Positions 11,421 to 44,920 are shown, counted from the first letter of the stretch. The stretch is 64,000 bases of DNA from Malurus cyaneus samueli (GCA_009741485.1 CM019218.1:41149894-41213893), one strand, 5' to 3'. Notes: a model not told the origin generated them from the letters alone. Made by a program: numbers and translations.

Positions 11421-14400
11421 CAACACCCCCCCCCCCCCGAAAAAAAACCACAAATAAACCCCAGCAAGTCACAAAACTCCCAAACTGTATTTTTTTTTTA
11501 ACATTCCAAACCCATTGTCTTTGTCCTGCCTGTATCATAGTCCTGAGCTCAGGATCCGAATGACTGAATCCTCTTTTTTCAAGTCTGGGTTACCTTTAAT
11601 CTGATGTCAATTTAAATGTTTTTGTAAATCTTTGGAACCGGTTCTTCAGTCTTTTAGCCTTATGCAGGCTGAGAGACCTTATTGAGGTCATTCAGTCTTG
11701 TGCAGTAAATGGTTTCTGAGCTACTGTGAGAGCAATTAACTCAGTTTGCTTTTGATCACCACACATTGTTGTCCATCTTCCAGGATCTCCTAAGTCCTAA
11801 AATGTGACATCTTTTATGTCTCCTAAAAGTCCTGCCATTCCAGAAACATTTGTTGTCATAGGGAAGATAATAACTCTTGTTTACTGCAAGAGCATGGAAG
11901 CTCATAAAGTTCAAAGGGAGAGAGAAGAGATGAACTTGTGTAATCTAAATGCTTGGGTATGTCTTTTATAGGAGCTAAAAAGGAATACTCAGGTTTAGAA
12001 CCTAGTTTTTATGTGATGGGGAGGTTTCCACATGGTATGATAACTGCAGTGTTTTAGCTTCTCTCTTACTCAGTAAGATTATTCTGGATTTCTAGAAGGT
12101 CAGAGGATGTAGCTTGCGGGGATGTGGACAATATAACATGCATTGCAATAGAGACTAGAATGATCTAAGAGGCCTAGGAACAATATAGTATGTTCTGTAT
12201 AAAGAAAAAAAAAAACTAGAAATAATGCAACAGTTGTAAAAGTTTCTGTTTTGTTTTGGAGAGTGTTGGTGGTTTGTGTTTGCTGGGGTTTTGGGAGGGG
12301 TTGTTTGTTTATTTGTTGAAGTACATTTTGTAACCATCTTCTACAGGAGCATGCCATTGGGAAGAGAAGAGAGATCATATTATCCAGAAATGTAGGGATT
12401 AATATTCCTTAGGGTTAGCCTAGTAATTAATTAACAGGTTGTTTGCAAATTTCCTCTACTTTGCCTGTTTCCAGATCAGGTGAGAAGCCAACTTCCTGAC
12501 TGTGGCTTTTCTCCTTGAAATGCTGGTGAAAACAGACTGTTCTCTGAACACCTCTCCAAGAAATCTGGATGGCATCTGCCTTGAGTCTAATGGGAGTTTA
12601 AAGCCTGCAGACAAACACTTGGTTAGATGTCTTAAACTGAAAGCTGGGCTTAGCACTGCAGTCTGGCCCCTGAGATCAGCTTGTTTGTTGCAGTAGCTGG
12701 CGGTCACTGCTTGAGCCTCAGAAATGACTGAGTGGGGAGCACATGAACTTTCTGTCACTCCACAGCTCCTCACCATCAGAGTAAACAGTGTCATCCAGTG
12801 TAATGGAAAACAGTGTTTCAGAACTACTGTCTGTGACTATTTTCTCCCTTGGCGCCGGTTTTACTGAAATGGTTCCAATCTGATGCAGTCCCTCTGTGTG
12901 TGAATCAAAGCTCAAGCTGCTTTTTTTCACTTTCTGTTTGAGAGCTACAGCTCAGTGTTTGCCATTAGTGTTTGCCATGTCTGTTAGGAGCATTGGACTG
13001 GGTCTGAGTCTTGGTGTCCTAACTTACTCAGGATCCCAGCTGCAGTGAACCTCTGGGACACAAGTTTTGTGTGTGACAAATAGATCTCAAGCCTGCTTTT
13101 AAGGAAGGCATCTGCTCGGGTATGTTTGTTTCATTCATTGGCCTGTTTGTCGTTCTCTCTTTCCATCCATATAGACCTGTTGCTCCAGTTCCACCTGGGA
13201 AGGGAGTAAGAAAATTGGTCCAAGATTCCAAAGGAGATATCTGCAGAGGGTAATGAATGTATTCACCCACAGGTGATCTTGGAAAACTGCTGAGGTCAGG
13301 AGACACAAGCTCTCAGTGGGACAGCAAGTTACTGAAGACTCGTTAGCTGTTCTGATTTCAAACTCTTCTGTGGGTGCAGTTTGCTGTGGGTCCCACTGTT
13401 GCTGTACTTGGGCAAATACATGTATTCAGTTCTTCACCTTGGCTTGAACTGCAGCATCTGTTCATCTTCTGGATGTGAGAAATCCTTAAAGGCATTTGCA
13501 ATTCTAAGAGACCACACCTGTAAGGTGTAGGTGAGGGTGGGAATCATTGGAGCCAATGATTGGCAATAACCAAATACGAGAACTTGTCCTAACTAAAGTG
13601 TTGTGAGAACACGTGCCAGGTTAACTTTGATTTCATCAGTACTGTGTTAATTGAACTTTTAAAGGAAAGTGACTCTTAGGTTTCTGTTTTATTTCTATGC
13701 CATGGTCATTAGGGTCACCTCAGGGGCCTTGAGTGACTTTAATCCACATGGCTAATTTTTGCACAGACATGATTTGGCTTTATTCTTCTCATATTTCTCA
13801 TAAAGATTTTGCAAAAGATTTTGTGTCTGTAAAATATGATTAGTCATTGTAAGACAGCTTATTGGTAAGACCTGAGAGCAGCAAGTATCAGTGTTGTCCT
13901 ATATACTGAAGCATGATTAGACATTATTGAAGGTTAGTGGGCAAGGAAGCAATTTAGAAATAGAAATTCTCAAGCGAATAACTGCGTCTGGTTAATCTTT
14001 ATAGTAAGTTCAGAAGTCAGCACCTTGTGGAATGTCACATGAGCTAAGTATAAACTCAATAAACTGCTCTTTTTGAGGCTTTGGTATCTTGACCCTTTTT
14101 GCATAAGAGCAGTATACAGAAAGGTGCCATTACCTGATAGAATATCCAAGAAATAGATATGAGGGAGACCAGACAGTCTTTTTGTTCATATGCTTAAATG
14201 CTTGAGCTGCATATTTTATACTGGTTATTGAAGATTTTATACAACAAGACCAGAATTTCTTTTGAAAGGTATAAACCTCTAGTTAAATTTTCTGTTTGTT
14301 TAGATTTCTCTTAAATTGAATGCTTTTTCTATAACTTTAGTTTTAATTTTGTTCAAGTATGCATCAAAGGAGTTCCATGTGCACACATGTAAAAGCATTT

Positions 14401-15264
14401 TTGGCATCTTTTTGGCATTCTCTGGTTAGCTGCCTTACTTAATCGATCCTCTTGCAGTAGGGCAGAATTTTGGCATTCATGTGAGTGACTGCCTCCCCAC
14501 CACTGTCTGAGCCAAGAGTAGATGGGACCTTGAGTTACTGAGTCAGTGCTGGATGCTGCTGCACAGTGTATGCTTCAGTGTCTGAAATTATTGTATTTAT
14601 AGCTAACTTCATAAAAAACCTCCATATACTTTACTGAAATCACATTGGTTTTATTACTGATAATACAGGTGTTTTAAAGGTGATAGGTGCATTCAACCTC
14701 TAGATAGGTGTATATACATGTAACACTGAAATCCAAGCTTATTTTCTTATTAGGAGCTTGCACAATTTCCCACTGGATGTGTGTGAAATATGTGGCACTC
14801 CAAGCCAGCTCCAGAAATCCACCTGTTCTCTTAAGACTGGCAGACTTTCACTGGACAAGGCAGTGGTGTTTAAAACACAAACACGCATTTAAAAACCTTG
14901 CATAATGGCACAGTGGTGCCTTTCAGCAAAGGCAAAGTTACTAGAATAACGTTGAAGAACTGAGATTAATAATTTTTAAAGAGTTCATGCTGCAAAGTCC
15001 ACCTTCTTTTATCCCCCAAACTAATAGTACATTTTTGTCAGTTGCAGAAAACTCGCTCTTTTTGAATATTTGACTGCTACTACCAATTTGAATTTCAAGG
15101 TATGCTGTTCATTTAAAGTGATTGAATCACAAAATTTCTTGTTCAGGCCTTAGTACTCTGTAAGTTTATTTTCTGCCTCAGATGTTTTATGAAAACTCCT
15201 ACATTGTATATCTTAAAGCACCTCTGCAGGTTTGATGGTTCAAGCTCTTAATCCTTTTTCTGGC

Positions 15265-15606
15265 TCTTCACTGGACTCTCTCCAGTAGTTTCATTTCTCT
15301 CATTGAGGACCTGGACCTCAGCCTGGTGGCAGCAGCCCTCCTAATGCTCCCCAGGATTCTGTCAGAATCCTTCACAGCCTTTGCTGCAAGGGCACCTTCC
15401 TGGCTCCCGTGCAGCTTGCTGAGCTTTGCTTTCCAGTCTCTGCTGTGTGGGGCTGCTCCTCCCCATGTGCAGGACTTTGCACTTCTCCTTGCTGGACTTC
15501 CCAAGGTTTCAGCCTGCCTGCCGCTGCAGCCTGGCAAGGTCCATCTGGATGGCAGTGCAAACCTTTGATTCATCAGCCACTGCTCCCAGTTGCAGTCCCT
15601 CTACTT
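15265..15606 (-). mobile_element. CR1 LINE fragment, reversed, in intron 1
   Basis: About 340 bp with antisense CR1 blocks: 'cactggactctctccagtag', 'gctgcaagggcacc', 'ccccatgtgcaggactttgc' and 'cctggcaaggtccatctgga' in the expected order. It is old, with several internal gaps, and encodes nothing intact; short frames over it should be ignored. Confidence 0.8.
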
Positions 15607-16302
15607 GTAAATTCATCTGCTGCTTCAGTTTGGGTTTTTTTGGGGTTTTTTCCCCTCTGCCGGGTGTTTTTTTTTTTTTTTTGTTGGTTTTATCTCTTAA
15701 TTTTTTGCATCCACTTCTGGGATGAGTGTATGGGTCCATTGACCTGTAGTAGGTGGCAAAGTGTGGAAGTCAATTAAGATGGTAGGAAATTATTTGAGGA
15801 TGTTGGCACTGGCTTTGCTGTGTTTCACTATGTATAATTTCATTGCAGGCATACTGTCCAGATAAGTCAGCTGCTATAAATTAGTCTGAGCACTTTCAGT
15901 AGGTGGTACCAAAGGCTTGGACTGCCAGGACCATCAATAACAGAAATCTATGTGAAATGTGGAATGATGCCTGAAGATAATGGACAGACATTGTGGTGTT
16001 TTGAATTCTCTTTCTTTTGATTTGGTGCCTGGTATGAAATCAACAGATTTGAGCATGTGCAGTTATTTAGTGACTTGTGTGAAACAAAATGCATTTGTAG
16101 TTTTGGCTTTCTGGGAAATGGAAAATGCAAATTTCTGTAGTGTTGGCTTACACAGGTGAGAGAAAATACTTGGCCACTGCCTCAGCACAAACACAGCACC
16201 AAAGTTCAGGTGTTTAAATATTTACTTTGATTTCATTAAGTCTGTCCTCAGACTCTTAAAATTCAGTGGTCTACCCTAAAGTGTCAAGTAAATATACAAA
16301 AT

Positions 16303-16371
16303 TTTAGGTGACTATTCTCTTCTAAAAGCTGTAGGTACCTTTAGGTGTCTGTTCTCTTCTAAAAGCTGTAG
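16303..16371. repeat. Tandem duplication, 37-bp period
   Basis: The 32-bp stretch at 16303-16334 recurs at 16340-16371 with few differences; both contain 'tctcttctaaaagctgtag'. A simple local duplication within intron 1 of CPT1A. Confidence 0.9.
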
Positions 16372-17117
16372 CAAGCTCACCTCCTAAAGGGAAATCTGAT
16401 GTGTGGACAGTGAAATAGTGGATAGAACTTCTTCAATATTTTCAATGTTTTAAGAGGTTTCAGAGTTAAAGTACCTTTTTTTTTTAATGAGAAATTTTGG
16501 GAACTCCAGAATTATTTTCCAGTTCTCTGTGGCTGCTTTTAACATTCAAACAGTAACTGTTACTGATTTGCATGTTAATAGAAATAGATTCCCTCCCCCC
16601 TGCTCTTCTCTTTTAAATAAACTGGGTTGTGGGGTCAGACCAAGACTTTGGGGTACTTGCTTGGTTTTCCAAAACCATTCTTCATTCAAGCTTTCTAACT
16701 TTAAATGGAAATTTGAATGTAATTTTAAGTATGTTTACTAATTAAAATTGTGTTTAATGTACTTTCATCTGGTATATTTTTCCACTTCCCACCTTGAAGG
16801 CTTCCCTAAACAATGTCATTTTAAATAGTTTAGTATTTAAACATTTTTCTGCACCAGTCTCTATTTGAAACCAGAATGCCAAGCTGAAATTTGAAGTTGT
16901 AAGTTTATTTTAAGAAAGGAATGAAGAATTCTTCAGGGTCAAGTTTCTGTTGTGGTTTGTTGGTTTTTTGTTTTGTTTTGAGTTGGATTTTTATTACTTC
17001 TAAGGTTGCCTAGTAGGAACTTGGCAGGAGTCAGAAGACAAAGCCTGTGTGATAAGATGCTTCTCATTGCTTTATTGGTGGTACCTTGTATCTGCATGAA
17101 GTTATGAGGGCTTCCAG

Positions 17118-17166
17118 GTAATTCTGAATTCAGAAATACCATGAGACAGTAATTCTGAATTCAGAA
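17118..17166. repeat. Doubled 14-bp palindrome
   Basis: The perfect palindrome TTCTGAATTCAGAA occurs at 17122-17135 and again at 17153-17166, within an 18-bp direct repeat spaced 31 bp apart. The function, if any, is unknown; it could be a dimeric factor site or a chance duplication. Confidence 0.85.
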
Positions 17167-18739
17167 CTGCCATCGTTTCTGTAATTCTGCAAGTCTGCCC
17201 ACCATCTATGAACACTCTGTGGCCTGAGTGCCAAAGATGCCTGTTTGGGAGCTCTGACCATATCAAAGCTGTGTCTGGTGGTACGTAGCCGTGTTCTCAG
17301 AGAAACTGTGTGCAGCAGCCATTGCTTTCTGAAGAAAACAGTCAATTTTTGATTGTCCAAGTGGGATAATTGGAGAGAATTGTTTTGTGAGCTTGGTTTT
17401 AATGGTTTTATGTCCTGCATATAAAAGCTAACCTATAAATAGATGTCAGAAATCTGTGAGGAGAGGCTCACACTAAATGATCAATGTAACTTGAAAGTGA
17501 GAGTCACATAACTAAGTCTTTCATCGAGGTTTTAGCTGTTCAGGATCATGTGAATAAGGCCTCTGGAGCTTTTCTCTGCATTCATTAACTTCCTTTGCAG
17601 GAAAAGGAGCTACAGATGAGAAAACCGTGTTTGGGTAATATGTCTTTTTTTGTTAGATATTTAGAATCTTCACAAAGAGAAATGGCAGGGGTTTTTCTAT
17701 TCAAGAGGAAGAGGAAATGGGGGGGGGGAAGTGAATTGCATGAAAAGCAATGTATGGGAAGCAAAGTGTTTAAGATAACTTCTGAGGAAAGAGGTAACAT
17801 CCTCTTAAAGCAGACGATTTGCTTTTATATAGGTGATGGTTTTACTCTTTCTAGCACTATCAATTCATCCATGTAAAGCTTATTAAACCGACAGAAACAT
17901 GAAAAGATTTCTATTCAGCAGTGTTTCCAAGAGGAACTGCTTCAAGAATTAATACCTTGTTTTGTGCAGTGTATGTACTGTAATGCAGTCAGCTTTTGTA
18001 TCACGGCTTGGTGCTTTTTTGAAGTGCATATGGTAATTCTCTCGCTGTGCTTCAGAGAGACACTGCCAACCATTAGTAACTTCTTGCATGTCTGACTTAA
18101 ACAGAAGCATCCTGCACGTGGGAGCTCTCCTAGCTTCAGATTTTCCAGAGCTGAAGCCCTTTTCTCCTTCTGTGACTGTAGGAACCTGTAGGCTCTAACA
18201 CAGTGTTCGGTGTCTGCAACCTGAAGTAGTAAGGTCTGGGAGTTAATCCTCTGGGATTTAAGTCTTTGTATTGTACATGTCCTGAAACTGCAGAAATAAC
18301 AGTCTGAGCACGCTTTACACATAGTAAATGTAGCAGCAGAGTTTTTCAGACCATCAGCACATAGGTTTTCTAATGGGCAGTGTGTTTTCTTGACTTAAAA
18401 GTGACATCCAGCCTAGCAGTGCTTGTTTATAACAATGGGGGAGAAATTGTGCTAAGTTTAGTTTGGCTGAAGCAGAGGTATGGAAAGGGTAGAGGAGAAA
18501 CATCTGCAGCTGCTACAGCGTGTTTGAATTTAAGTAAAACCAGATAAGAGCGAGGAACAGGCAGCTTTCTTCTTTAAATAAAAGGGAAAAACCTCGCAAA
18601 CAATCAAGAAACCAAATTTGAAAGGGCAAGTATGGTTTTTTTGGATACATTAACGTTTCAAGAGAACACTGAAAGAAATTAAAATAGCCATTTCGGGTTA
18701 GTTTTAGAAACTATTGTGCTGGGGGTTTTTTTCCCCCTC

Positions 18740-19090
18740 CTTTGAGCGTGACTCGGCCAAGCTGCTCAAAAAGCCCAAAGCTGCAGTTTATGGCTCTGTG
18801 TCGGGAAGGAGGTGCAGAAATGCTCTGCAGCGAGAAGATGCTATTGTTGGAGCGCTGGTCGGGGAGTGATGTGAGCGCTGCCTTCCAACAGTGGCAAGTC
18901 GAGTTTAAAAGTCCAAGGCTCCGCCTGTGCCCTTTCGCCTACTTTGCTGGCGAACACGTGGCTGCGGAGGAATGCAGCGAGGGGAAATGCACCGCGGCTT
19001 ATGATTAAACTGGCCTTCCAGGAGGAAAACAAGTGTTCAAAGAAGCGGCCTTCGGGAAGCCTTTGGTATTCTGCCATCATAATTCGGGGC
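18740..19090. promoter_or_regulatory. CpG-rich block in intron 1, candidate enhancer or promoter
   Basis: About 350 bp stand out from the AT-rich intron by carrying roughly 17-18 CpG dinucleotides. The block contains an HNF4-like half of the CAAAGTCCA type (aaaagtccaagg near 18906-18917) and an E-box CACGTG at 18955-18960. Liver CPT1A in mammals is controlled by HNF4alpha and PPARalpha with elements in the first intron, which fits, but the motif matches are short and no good PPAR direct repeat was found in the block. Confidence 0.45.
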
Positions 19091-20319
19091 AGTCTTAAAG
19101 GCTTATGGTTTTCTTGAGGAAAGAAGAAGAATATGAAAAGAAACAAGCCGTTTTATTGTTTCACGTCTTAGTGTCGAGAAATGCTGTCCTAGAACTGGAC
19201 TGTGTTTGTTTGCTTGATTCGGGATTAATTCTTGCTGGATTAATGTCTTTTTCATTTGGAAATCAGGACTATTTTCCTTATTGAAGCTTATTTAATTTTA
19301 TGAGAATGCTGAGCTTTAATTCATTAAGATATCAGGTTGACTATTAATGATTAACGCTATTTATAGTATTTTTCTACCTTGGACTGTAAAAAAGCATGTG
19401 CTTAAAAACTAAAGGGTTCCTGAAATTCTTTCCATTGAGAAACAAAGAGAAGGTTAATTACAAATTTCCAGGCTGAGAAGTCACAGGGCAGTTGAAGGGT
19501 AACAGAAACTAGTTGATCTGGTACTTAAGACATTGACATTCCAAAATACAAAATTCCATGAGTGAACTGAGCAGAACCTGTTGGCCCTTCTTGAGACAAA
19601 TCCGGGTGCCTGATCCTCTGTATGCAGATCCAGTTGGGGGTTTTTATGTGTTTGTTGGGGTTTTATCATCCCAGTCTTTATAGTGCCAATAAACATATAA
19701 TAAACTCTTAACTTTGAATGCCTTCTGCTTTTGCAAACCACGTTGGGTCCAGGTTATACCATGTGTTACTGCTGCCTCTGCCTGTTTTATTGCTTTCCTG
19801 TCAGCTGGCAATGAACAATTTAAATGAATGAATGGACAGCTGACTGACTTCCTCATACTTGCCTGCAGCAGAGCCCGTATAAGTAGTTGTTAGTGACAGA
19901 GTCATTAAGTACTACAAATTGTAGTTGTTACTAGGGCTTGCAGGGCTTGTGTTGCAGCTTTTGAAACTGGTGTTCAAAGCTGCTTTGAGTTCTTCTCGTT
20001 TGTTGTTCTTTGTTATTCTAATCAGACGCTGCACGCACATAAATCAAATTGCCTATTATCTGTAGGATACCTTGAGCTTTAGCTGCCCTGGCACACAGTT
20101 TCGAAAACTTGAGCAGTGGCTGATGGATTCGGGAGGTCTGTGCATTAGCAATAGCCACTGCAGCAGTAGTTGTACTGCAGAGGATCACTGTAGGCTGGTC
20201 CAGGGAGAGGTATGTTAAATATTGCAAAGAATCCCTGTCTGATGCACTCCAGCCTTAACAGATGATGTGCAGCAGCACTTACCTCACTCATCTCTGCCGA
20301 ATATTCCCTCTCTTTCTGT

Positions 20320-20452
20320 ACTGGAAGAGGTTCTTCCTCCAGAGGATGTTTGGGCACTGGTACAGGTTGCCCAGGGCAGTGGTCACAGCCCCAAGCCTGA
20401 CAGAGTTCAAGAGATGTTTGCACAGTGCTCTCAATAGTATGGTGTGATTCTT
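20320..20452 (+). mobile_element. CR1 LINE fragment, sense orientation, in intron 1
   Basis: Sense CR1 3' region: 'gaagaggttcttcctccag', 'ggttgcccagggcagtggtc', 'cacagccccaagcctgacag' and 'agttcaagagatgtttgcac' follow in the order typical of CR1. Related sequence may extend left to about 20222 but is too diverged to place. Confidence 0.8.
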
Positions 20453-21040
20453 GCGGCTACACATTGGGTTTACATCTGTTTTAACTTCCTGTGTTTTTTG
20501 GTTGAGTCTTCTGTCTGTATTTGCATGGTTGTTGATATTTGTTTGGGCAGTAAACTGAGCTGCAATTCAATGAAATTTCTTCATAATTTCAGATTTCTCT
20601 GGGAAGGTAAATTTTCTGCCAGTAGTGATTTGGTTTCCTTGACTCTGCATAGTTTTGATTTTTATAGTTATTTGCCAGTCAGTGTGGAGCCACAGGGACT
20701 AGAGTCTCATATTGCTATGAGTAACCATCTTGAAATTAGAAGATGAAAAATGTTTCAGGAGGAGATATAGCCAGAAGCAGCTTTATTTTTGTAGCTGAAG
20801 TGAGAACTTTAGGTACCTTTTGTCTCCAAAAAACCCTTTTCTGAATTTTCTTTGAACAGCAAGATGCTGTGTGCCTGTGACATTCTTTTTCTAAATTGTT
20901 TGGCTTTCACTTTCTGTTCTGTTCTGATTTTCTTGTGTATTGCCTGAGTTACACGAGTGTTTTGTTTCTGTTTTCAGCGGTTGTGTTTAGAAGAAGTGCC
21001 TTAATTAACCTTCTGGACACTCACATTGAAGTACAAACGT

Positions 21041-21070
21041 AAGGAAAAGGCAAGTAAGGAAAAGGCAAGT
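21041..21070. repeat. Perfect 15-bp tandem duplication
   Basis: The 15-mer AAGGAAAAGGCAAGT occurs twice head-to-tail, about 140 bp upstream of the first coding exon of CPT1A. Confidence 0.95.
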
Positions 21071-21222
21071 ACTATATGGAAATTTTTCATACCTGGAAAT
21101 CTTTGCCAAAATTATGATGTAGAAAATATCTTGCTAGAAGTGGACTAGCTCCTAATTCCTTTGGACAAGAAGAAAATACTTTTTTTTTAACTTTTGTTTT
21201 TTTGACAGAAGTCTCTCTGAAA

Positions 21223-41984
<20,762 letters not shown>

Positions 41985-42723
41985 CCTGATTTCTTGGTGC
42001 CAAGAAACCTCCTGGTGATGGGGTGAGAGCTCTTCTGCACAGTGAACAAGAGCAAGGTTTGTCAAAGAGTAGCTGGAGAAGAAACTGAGTCAACACCTTC
42101 TTGATCACCTATTAAAACCTTAGCAGTATATTAAATGCATCTTTTTTGTTGTGGTTTTTTTTTTGTTTGGTCAGTAGTGTGGAAGAGCTTATTTCAACAA
42201 AGGATGACCTTTAAAATCTTGTATGTTTCTAGGGAAGAAGCATAGTATCATTGCATGAGGTCATGTATATTCTAACTTCTGCAGTTTTTCTCTTAATTTA
42301 TATACACTTGCTCTTTTTTTTTTTACTTTAAATTAGTTTATTTGTTTCCAGAATCAAAGGGATAAAACACACAGACCTAAAGACTAGAAAAAGTTCGATT
42401 TGCTGTGTATTAATAGCAGAATGTTCTTCAGTGTGTCTGCTGCTTTATGTAAATGAGTGACAAAACTTGTGGCTGCTTGCCTTGTCTGGTTTCTTTTTAG
42501 AGGTAAATTCTGTAAAACATACCAAAAAAATCCCTGCTGTAACCCACCTTAACATACTAAGCTGCAGAAATTTTATGCGTTTTGAAAAGAAAACTAGAAA
42601 AAAAAAAAAAAGAAAAAAAGAAACCAAACCATTGGATAGTAAAATGTGTCCCCTCCTTAGCAGGTATAACATTTTTCTTACTGCTTACAAGCACGTTTGT
42701 GACATTGATTTCATTTCTGTATC

Positions 42724-42729
42724 AATAAA
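42724..42729 (+). terminator. CPT1A: Candidate proximal polyadenylation signal
   Basis: AATAAA about 740 nt after the stop codon, followed within 30 nt by GT-rich sequence (cctgtgtgcttgttc). Use of this site would leave the minisatellite out of the mRNA. Confidence 0.4.
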
Positions 42730-43146
42730 TGGACCTGTGTGCTTGTTCATGCAAGTGCCTTAGGAAAATGAAGATCCTTAACCCAGGAAAAAGGCATATG
42801 CTGGCAGTCATTTCAGTGGTGAAGGAGGTGATGTTGCAGTGCTGCAGATCTGCTCTTCAGAGTGCAGCCTGGGGTGAGGTGGATAAGCAGATGTGAATGT
42901 GTTGCCAAGTGGGGCAGTGGGTTTAACGCTCTGGTGAAATGCTCCCATCTCACATGGCAAAGGTCAGTCCTTACCAAGCGCAGGACGAACCTCGTGTGGG
43001 GTCACAGATTTACAGATTTACAGACACCCATGTGTTTGCTTTGGTGAATGGAATCAGTGGCCACTTGAGTTTCTGGGTCCCAGGAGACATTAACTGAGTT
43101 GGCTGCAGCGTGTTGGGAAGCCTGGAGAGCGAGGCTGCCAGTGCGG

Positions 43147-43375
43147 GCTGATCAATCGCGGCTTGATCAATCTCCTTTTGATCAATCGTGATTTGATTGA
43201 TCGCGGTTTGATCAATCTCCTTTTGATCGATCACGGTTTGATCAATTGTAGTTTGATCCATCTCCTTTTGATTGATCAATTGTAGTTTGATCCATCTCCT
43301 TTTGATTGATCACAGTTTGATCCATCTCCTTTTGATTGATCACAGTTTGATCCATCTCTTTTTGATCGATCGCAG
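43147..43375. repeat. GATC-rich 15-bp minisatellite
   Basis: Fifteen head-to-tail units, fourteen of exactly 15 bp and one of 19 bp (43267-43285), 229 bp in all. The consensus starts TTTGATC or TTTGATT; alternate units end ATCTCCT or GATCRCRG, so a 30-bp higher-order unit is visible, clearest at 43286-43345. The array contains 17 GATC sites and many TTGATCAA-type palindromes. The minus-strand reading frame with a DQ-rich five-residue rhythm over it is a by-product of the period being a multiple of three. Confidence 0.97.
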
Positions 43376-44896
43376 TGCCACCATTTTAAAATTTTTATTT
43401 TTTCAAATATGGTGCATACATGATGGTTACTGATACAGTGAATGATGCTTCTGAGCTGTGCTGAGTTTAAAAGACCCTTGGGGTGGATATAAAACTTCCC
43501 ACTAGACTTTGAATGTTTTCTGGCCAGTATTTCTTACTTTCTATGCCTCTTCATGTTTATTTTTAGTGTGATCTAGTTATTAAAATGCCTGTGGATGTAG
43601 GTTTGAGGTGGGAATCTTCAAAAATCTGAGCTGCATACTTAAGCCACTGCATGCTTACATAAATGTACGAATCCTCACAGGAATGGATCAAAGGCACTCG
43701 TGATTTGATTAGGGTACACATGTGGGAAAGGGCACATGGAAATAAGCCTTACTGCATCTGCCAGGCCTGGCACTTATCAAGCTACTGCAACAATTTTATA
43801 GCAATCTATTTTTGCAGCTGCAGAAATAATGCACTGGGGTTTTTGGGGGTTTGTTTTTGGTGTTGGGTTGTTTTTTTAATTGACCACTGACCAGTCTGTG
43901 TTTAAATTAACAAAGGGCATATTAGCTTGTAGGATTTTCTTTTAAGAAAGAGGTTTAGATTTGACTCTCAGGTCTTCGGTGTTTCCAGTCTAATTGTAGT
44001 TAGTGCAGTTATCAATGCAATTTTACATTCTTGGAGAGTAAGTGTAATTGGCACAGAAAGCTGGTTTATATTGTAAATGTTCAAAACATTTTGTGGTGTT
44101 AAATGTGTCTTTAAAATTTTTGGAATAGATATAATACCTAAACAGATAATATTTTATTTCTTTTTCTTTAAAATGTCAGCTGCATGTAAATAAAATATGC
44201 TTTTTGGATGTAAATCTTAGAAATCCACAGTGAATGTAGGCTATTAATAAATAATTTAAATCTTGATGTTCAATATTGTGTACATACAGTAAAACTGCTT
44301 GGGTTTCTTTTGCTCAAAGCCATAGGAATGTAACTGAAATGACCTAGATTTGAATGAACCTTCTAGTACAGTGTATTTTATTGTAAAGTAAAATGTTCAT
44401 GTTCCAGTAAAACTGCTAATTTGATACTAAAACTTTGAATCATTAATTCTTAATTAGTGATTTAGGAGATTAGACTTAGAGTTGAGGAGGTGGTTAAAAG
44501 TCAGGTTGGATGATAATAATTTTTTTCTGTTGATTAAGTAGCAGTGTGGAATTGATGGAATATACCTCGAATGAGCATATTTTGAATTTCTTATTTCAGC
44601 TATTTAATGGCACAAATTAGAAAAACATTGTGTCCATTTATAGGGTACCACTGTTCAGGATTAATACCATTCCCAGCTGAATATTCTTTTGAGAGACTAG
44701 GGAAGTGTGTGCCTGACCTTGAAAATCATAATTCTAGTTCACCCTTTGTACCAATTGTTTTCTCATGTAAAGTATATTAATTTAAGCTAGCGTATTTTTT
44801 TTATCTTGTTTAGTTACTTTAAATCTATTGTTGGTTATTTACATCCAACACTTTGTCTCTATTTTCTACTTTCTTCTGTGACTTTAAAAAAAATGA

Positions 44897-44902
44897 AATA
44901 AA
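44897..44902 (+). terminator. CPT1A: Candidate distal polyadenylation signal
   Basis: AATAAA 2.9 kb after the stop codon, followed by T-rich sequence. Its distance matches the length of the human CPT1A 3' UTR, which makes it my preferred main end. Confidence 0.45.
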
Positions 44903-44920
44903 ATTTCACAATTACCACTA

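Larger units (their letters stand above)
9498..21208 (+). other. CPT1A: First intron of CPT1A (if exon 1 ends at 9497)
   Basis: About 11.7 kb with no coding exon recognised. It contains the second CpG island, a TG/AG-rich microsatellite near 10120-10150, a C-run next to an A-run near 11427-11447, CR1 fragments near 15.3 and 20.3 kb, a short tandem duplication at 16303-16371, a doubled palindrome at 17118-17166 and a CpG-rich block at 18740-19090. The rest is ordinary AT-rich intron. If transcription starts at the second island, this intron would be about 10 kb. Confidence 0.5.
41985..44920 (+). other. CPT1A: Presumed CPT1A 3' untranslated region
   Basis: About 2.9 kb from the stop to the AATAAA at 44897-44902, similar to the roughly 2.8-kb human 3' UTR. 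Earlier signals lie at 42724-42729 (followed by a GT-rich stretch), 44189-44194 and 44246-44251, and a later one at 45505-45510 is followed by TTGCTTGTTT-like sequence. Which are used cannot be told from sequence, so the end given is a best guess. The stretch includes an A-run near 42600 and the minisatellite at 43147-43375. Confidence 0.5.

Noticed and set aside
11044..11563. Long open frames over CpG island 2
   Set aside because: Same compositional effect; they run through C- and A-homopolymers and show no protein family.
12097..12109. Possible PPAR response element (AGGTCA G AGGATG) in intron 1
   Set aside because: The second half site matches the DR1 consensus poorly; such matches are expected by chance in 10 kb.
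43010..43279. Minus-strand frame with a DQ-containing repeated translation
   Set aside because: It is the 15-bp minisatellite read in frame; a period divisible by three keeps any open frame open.
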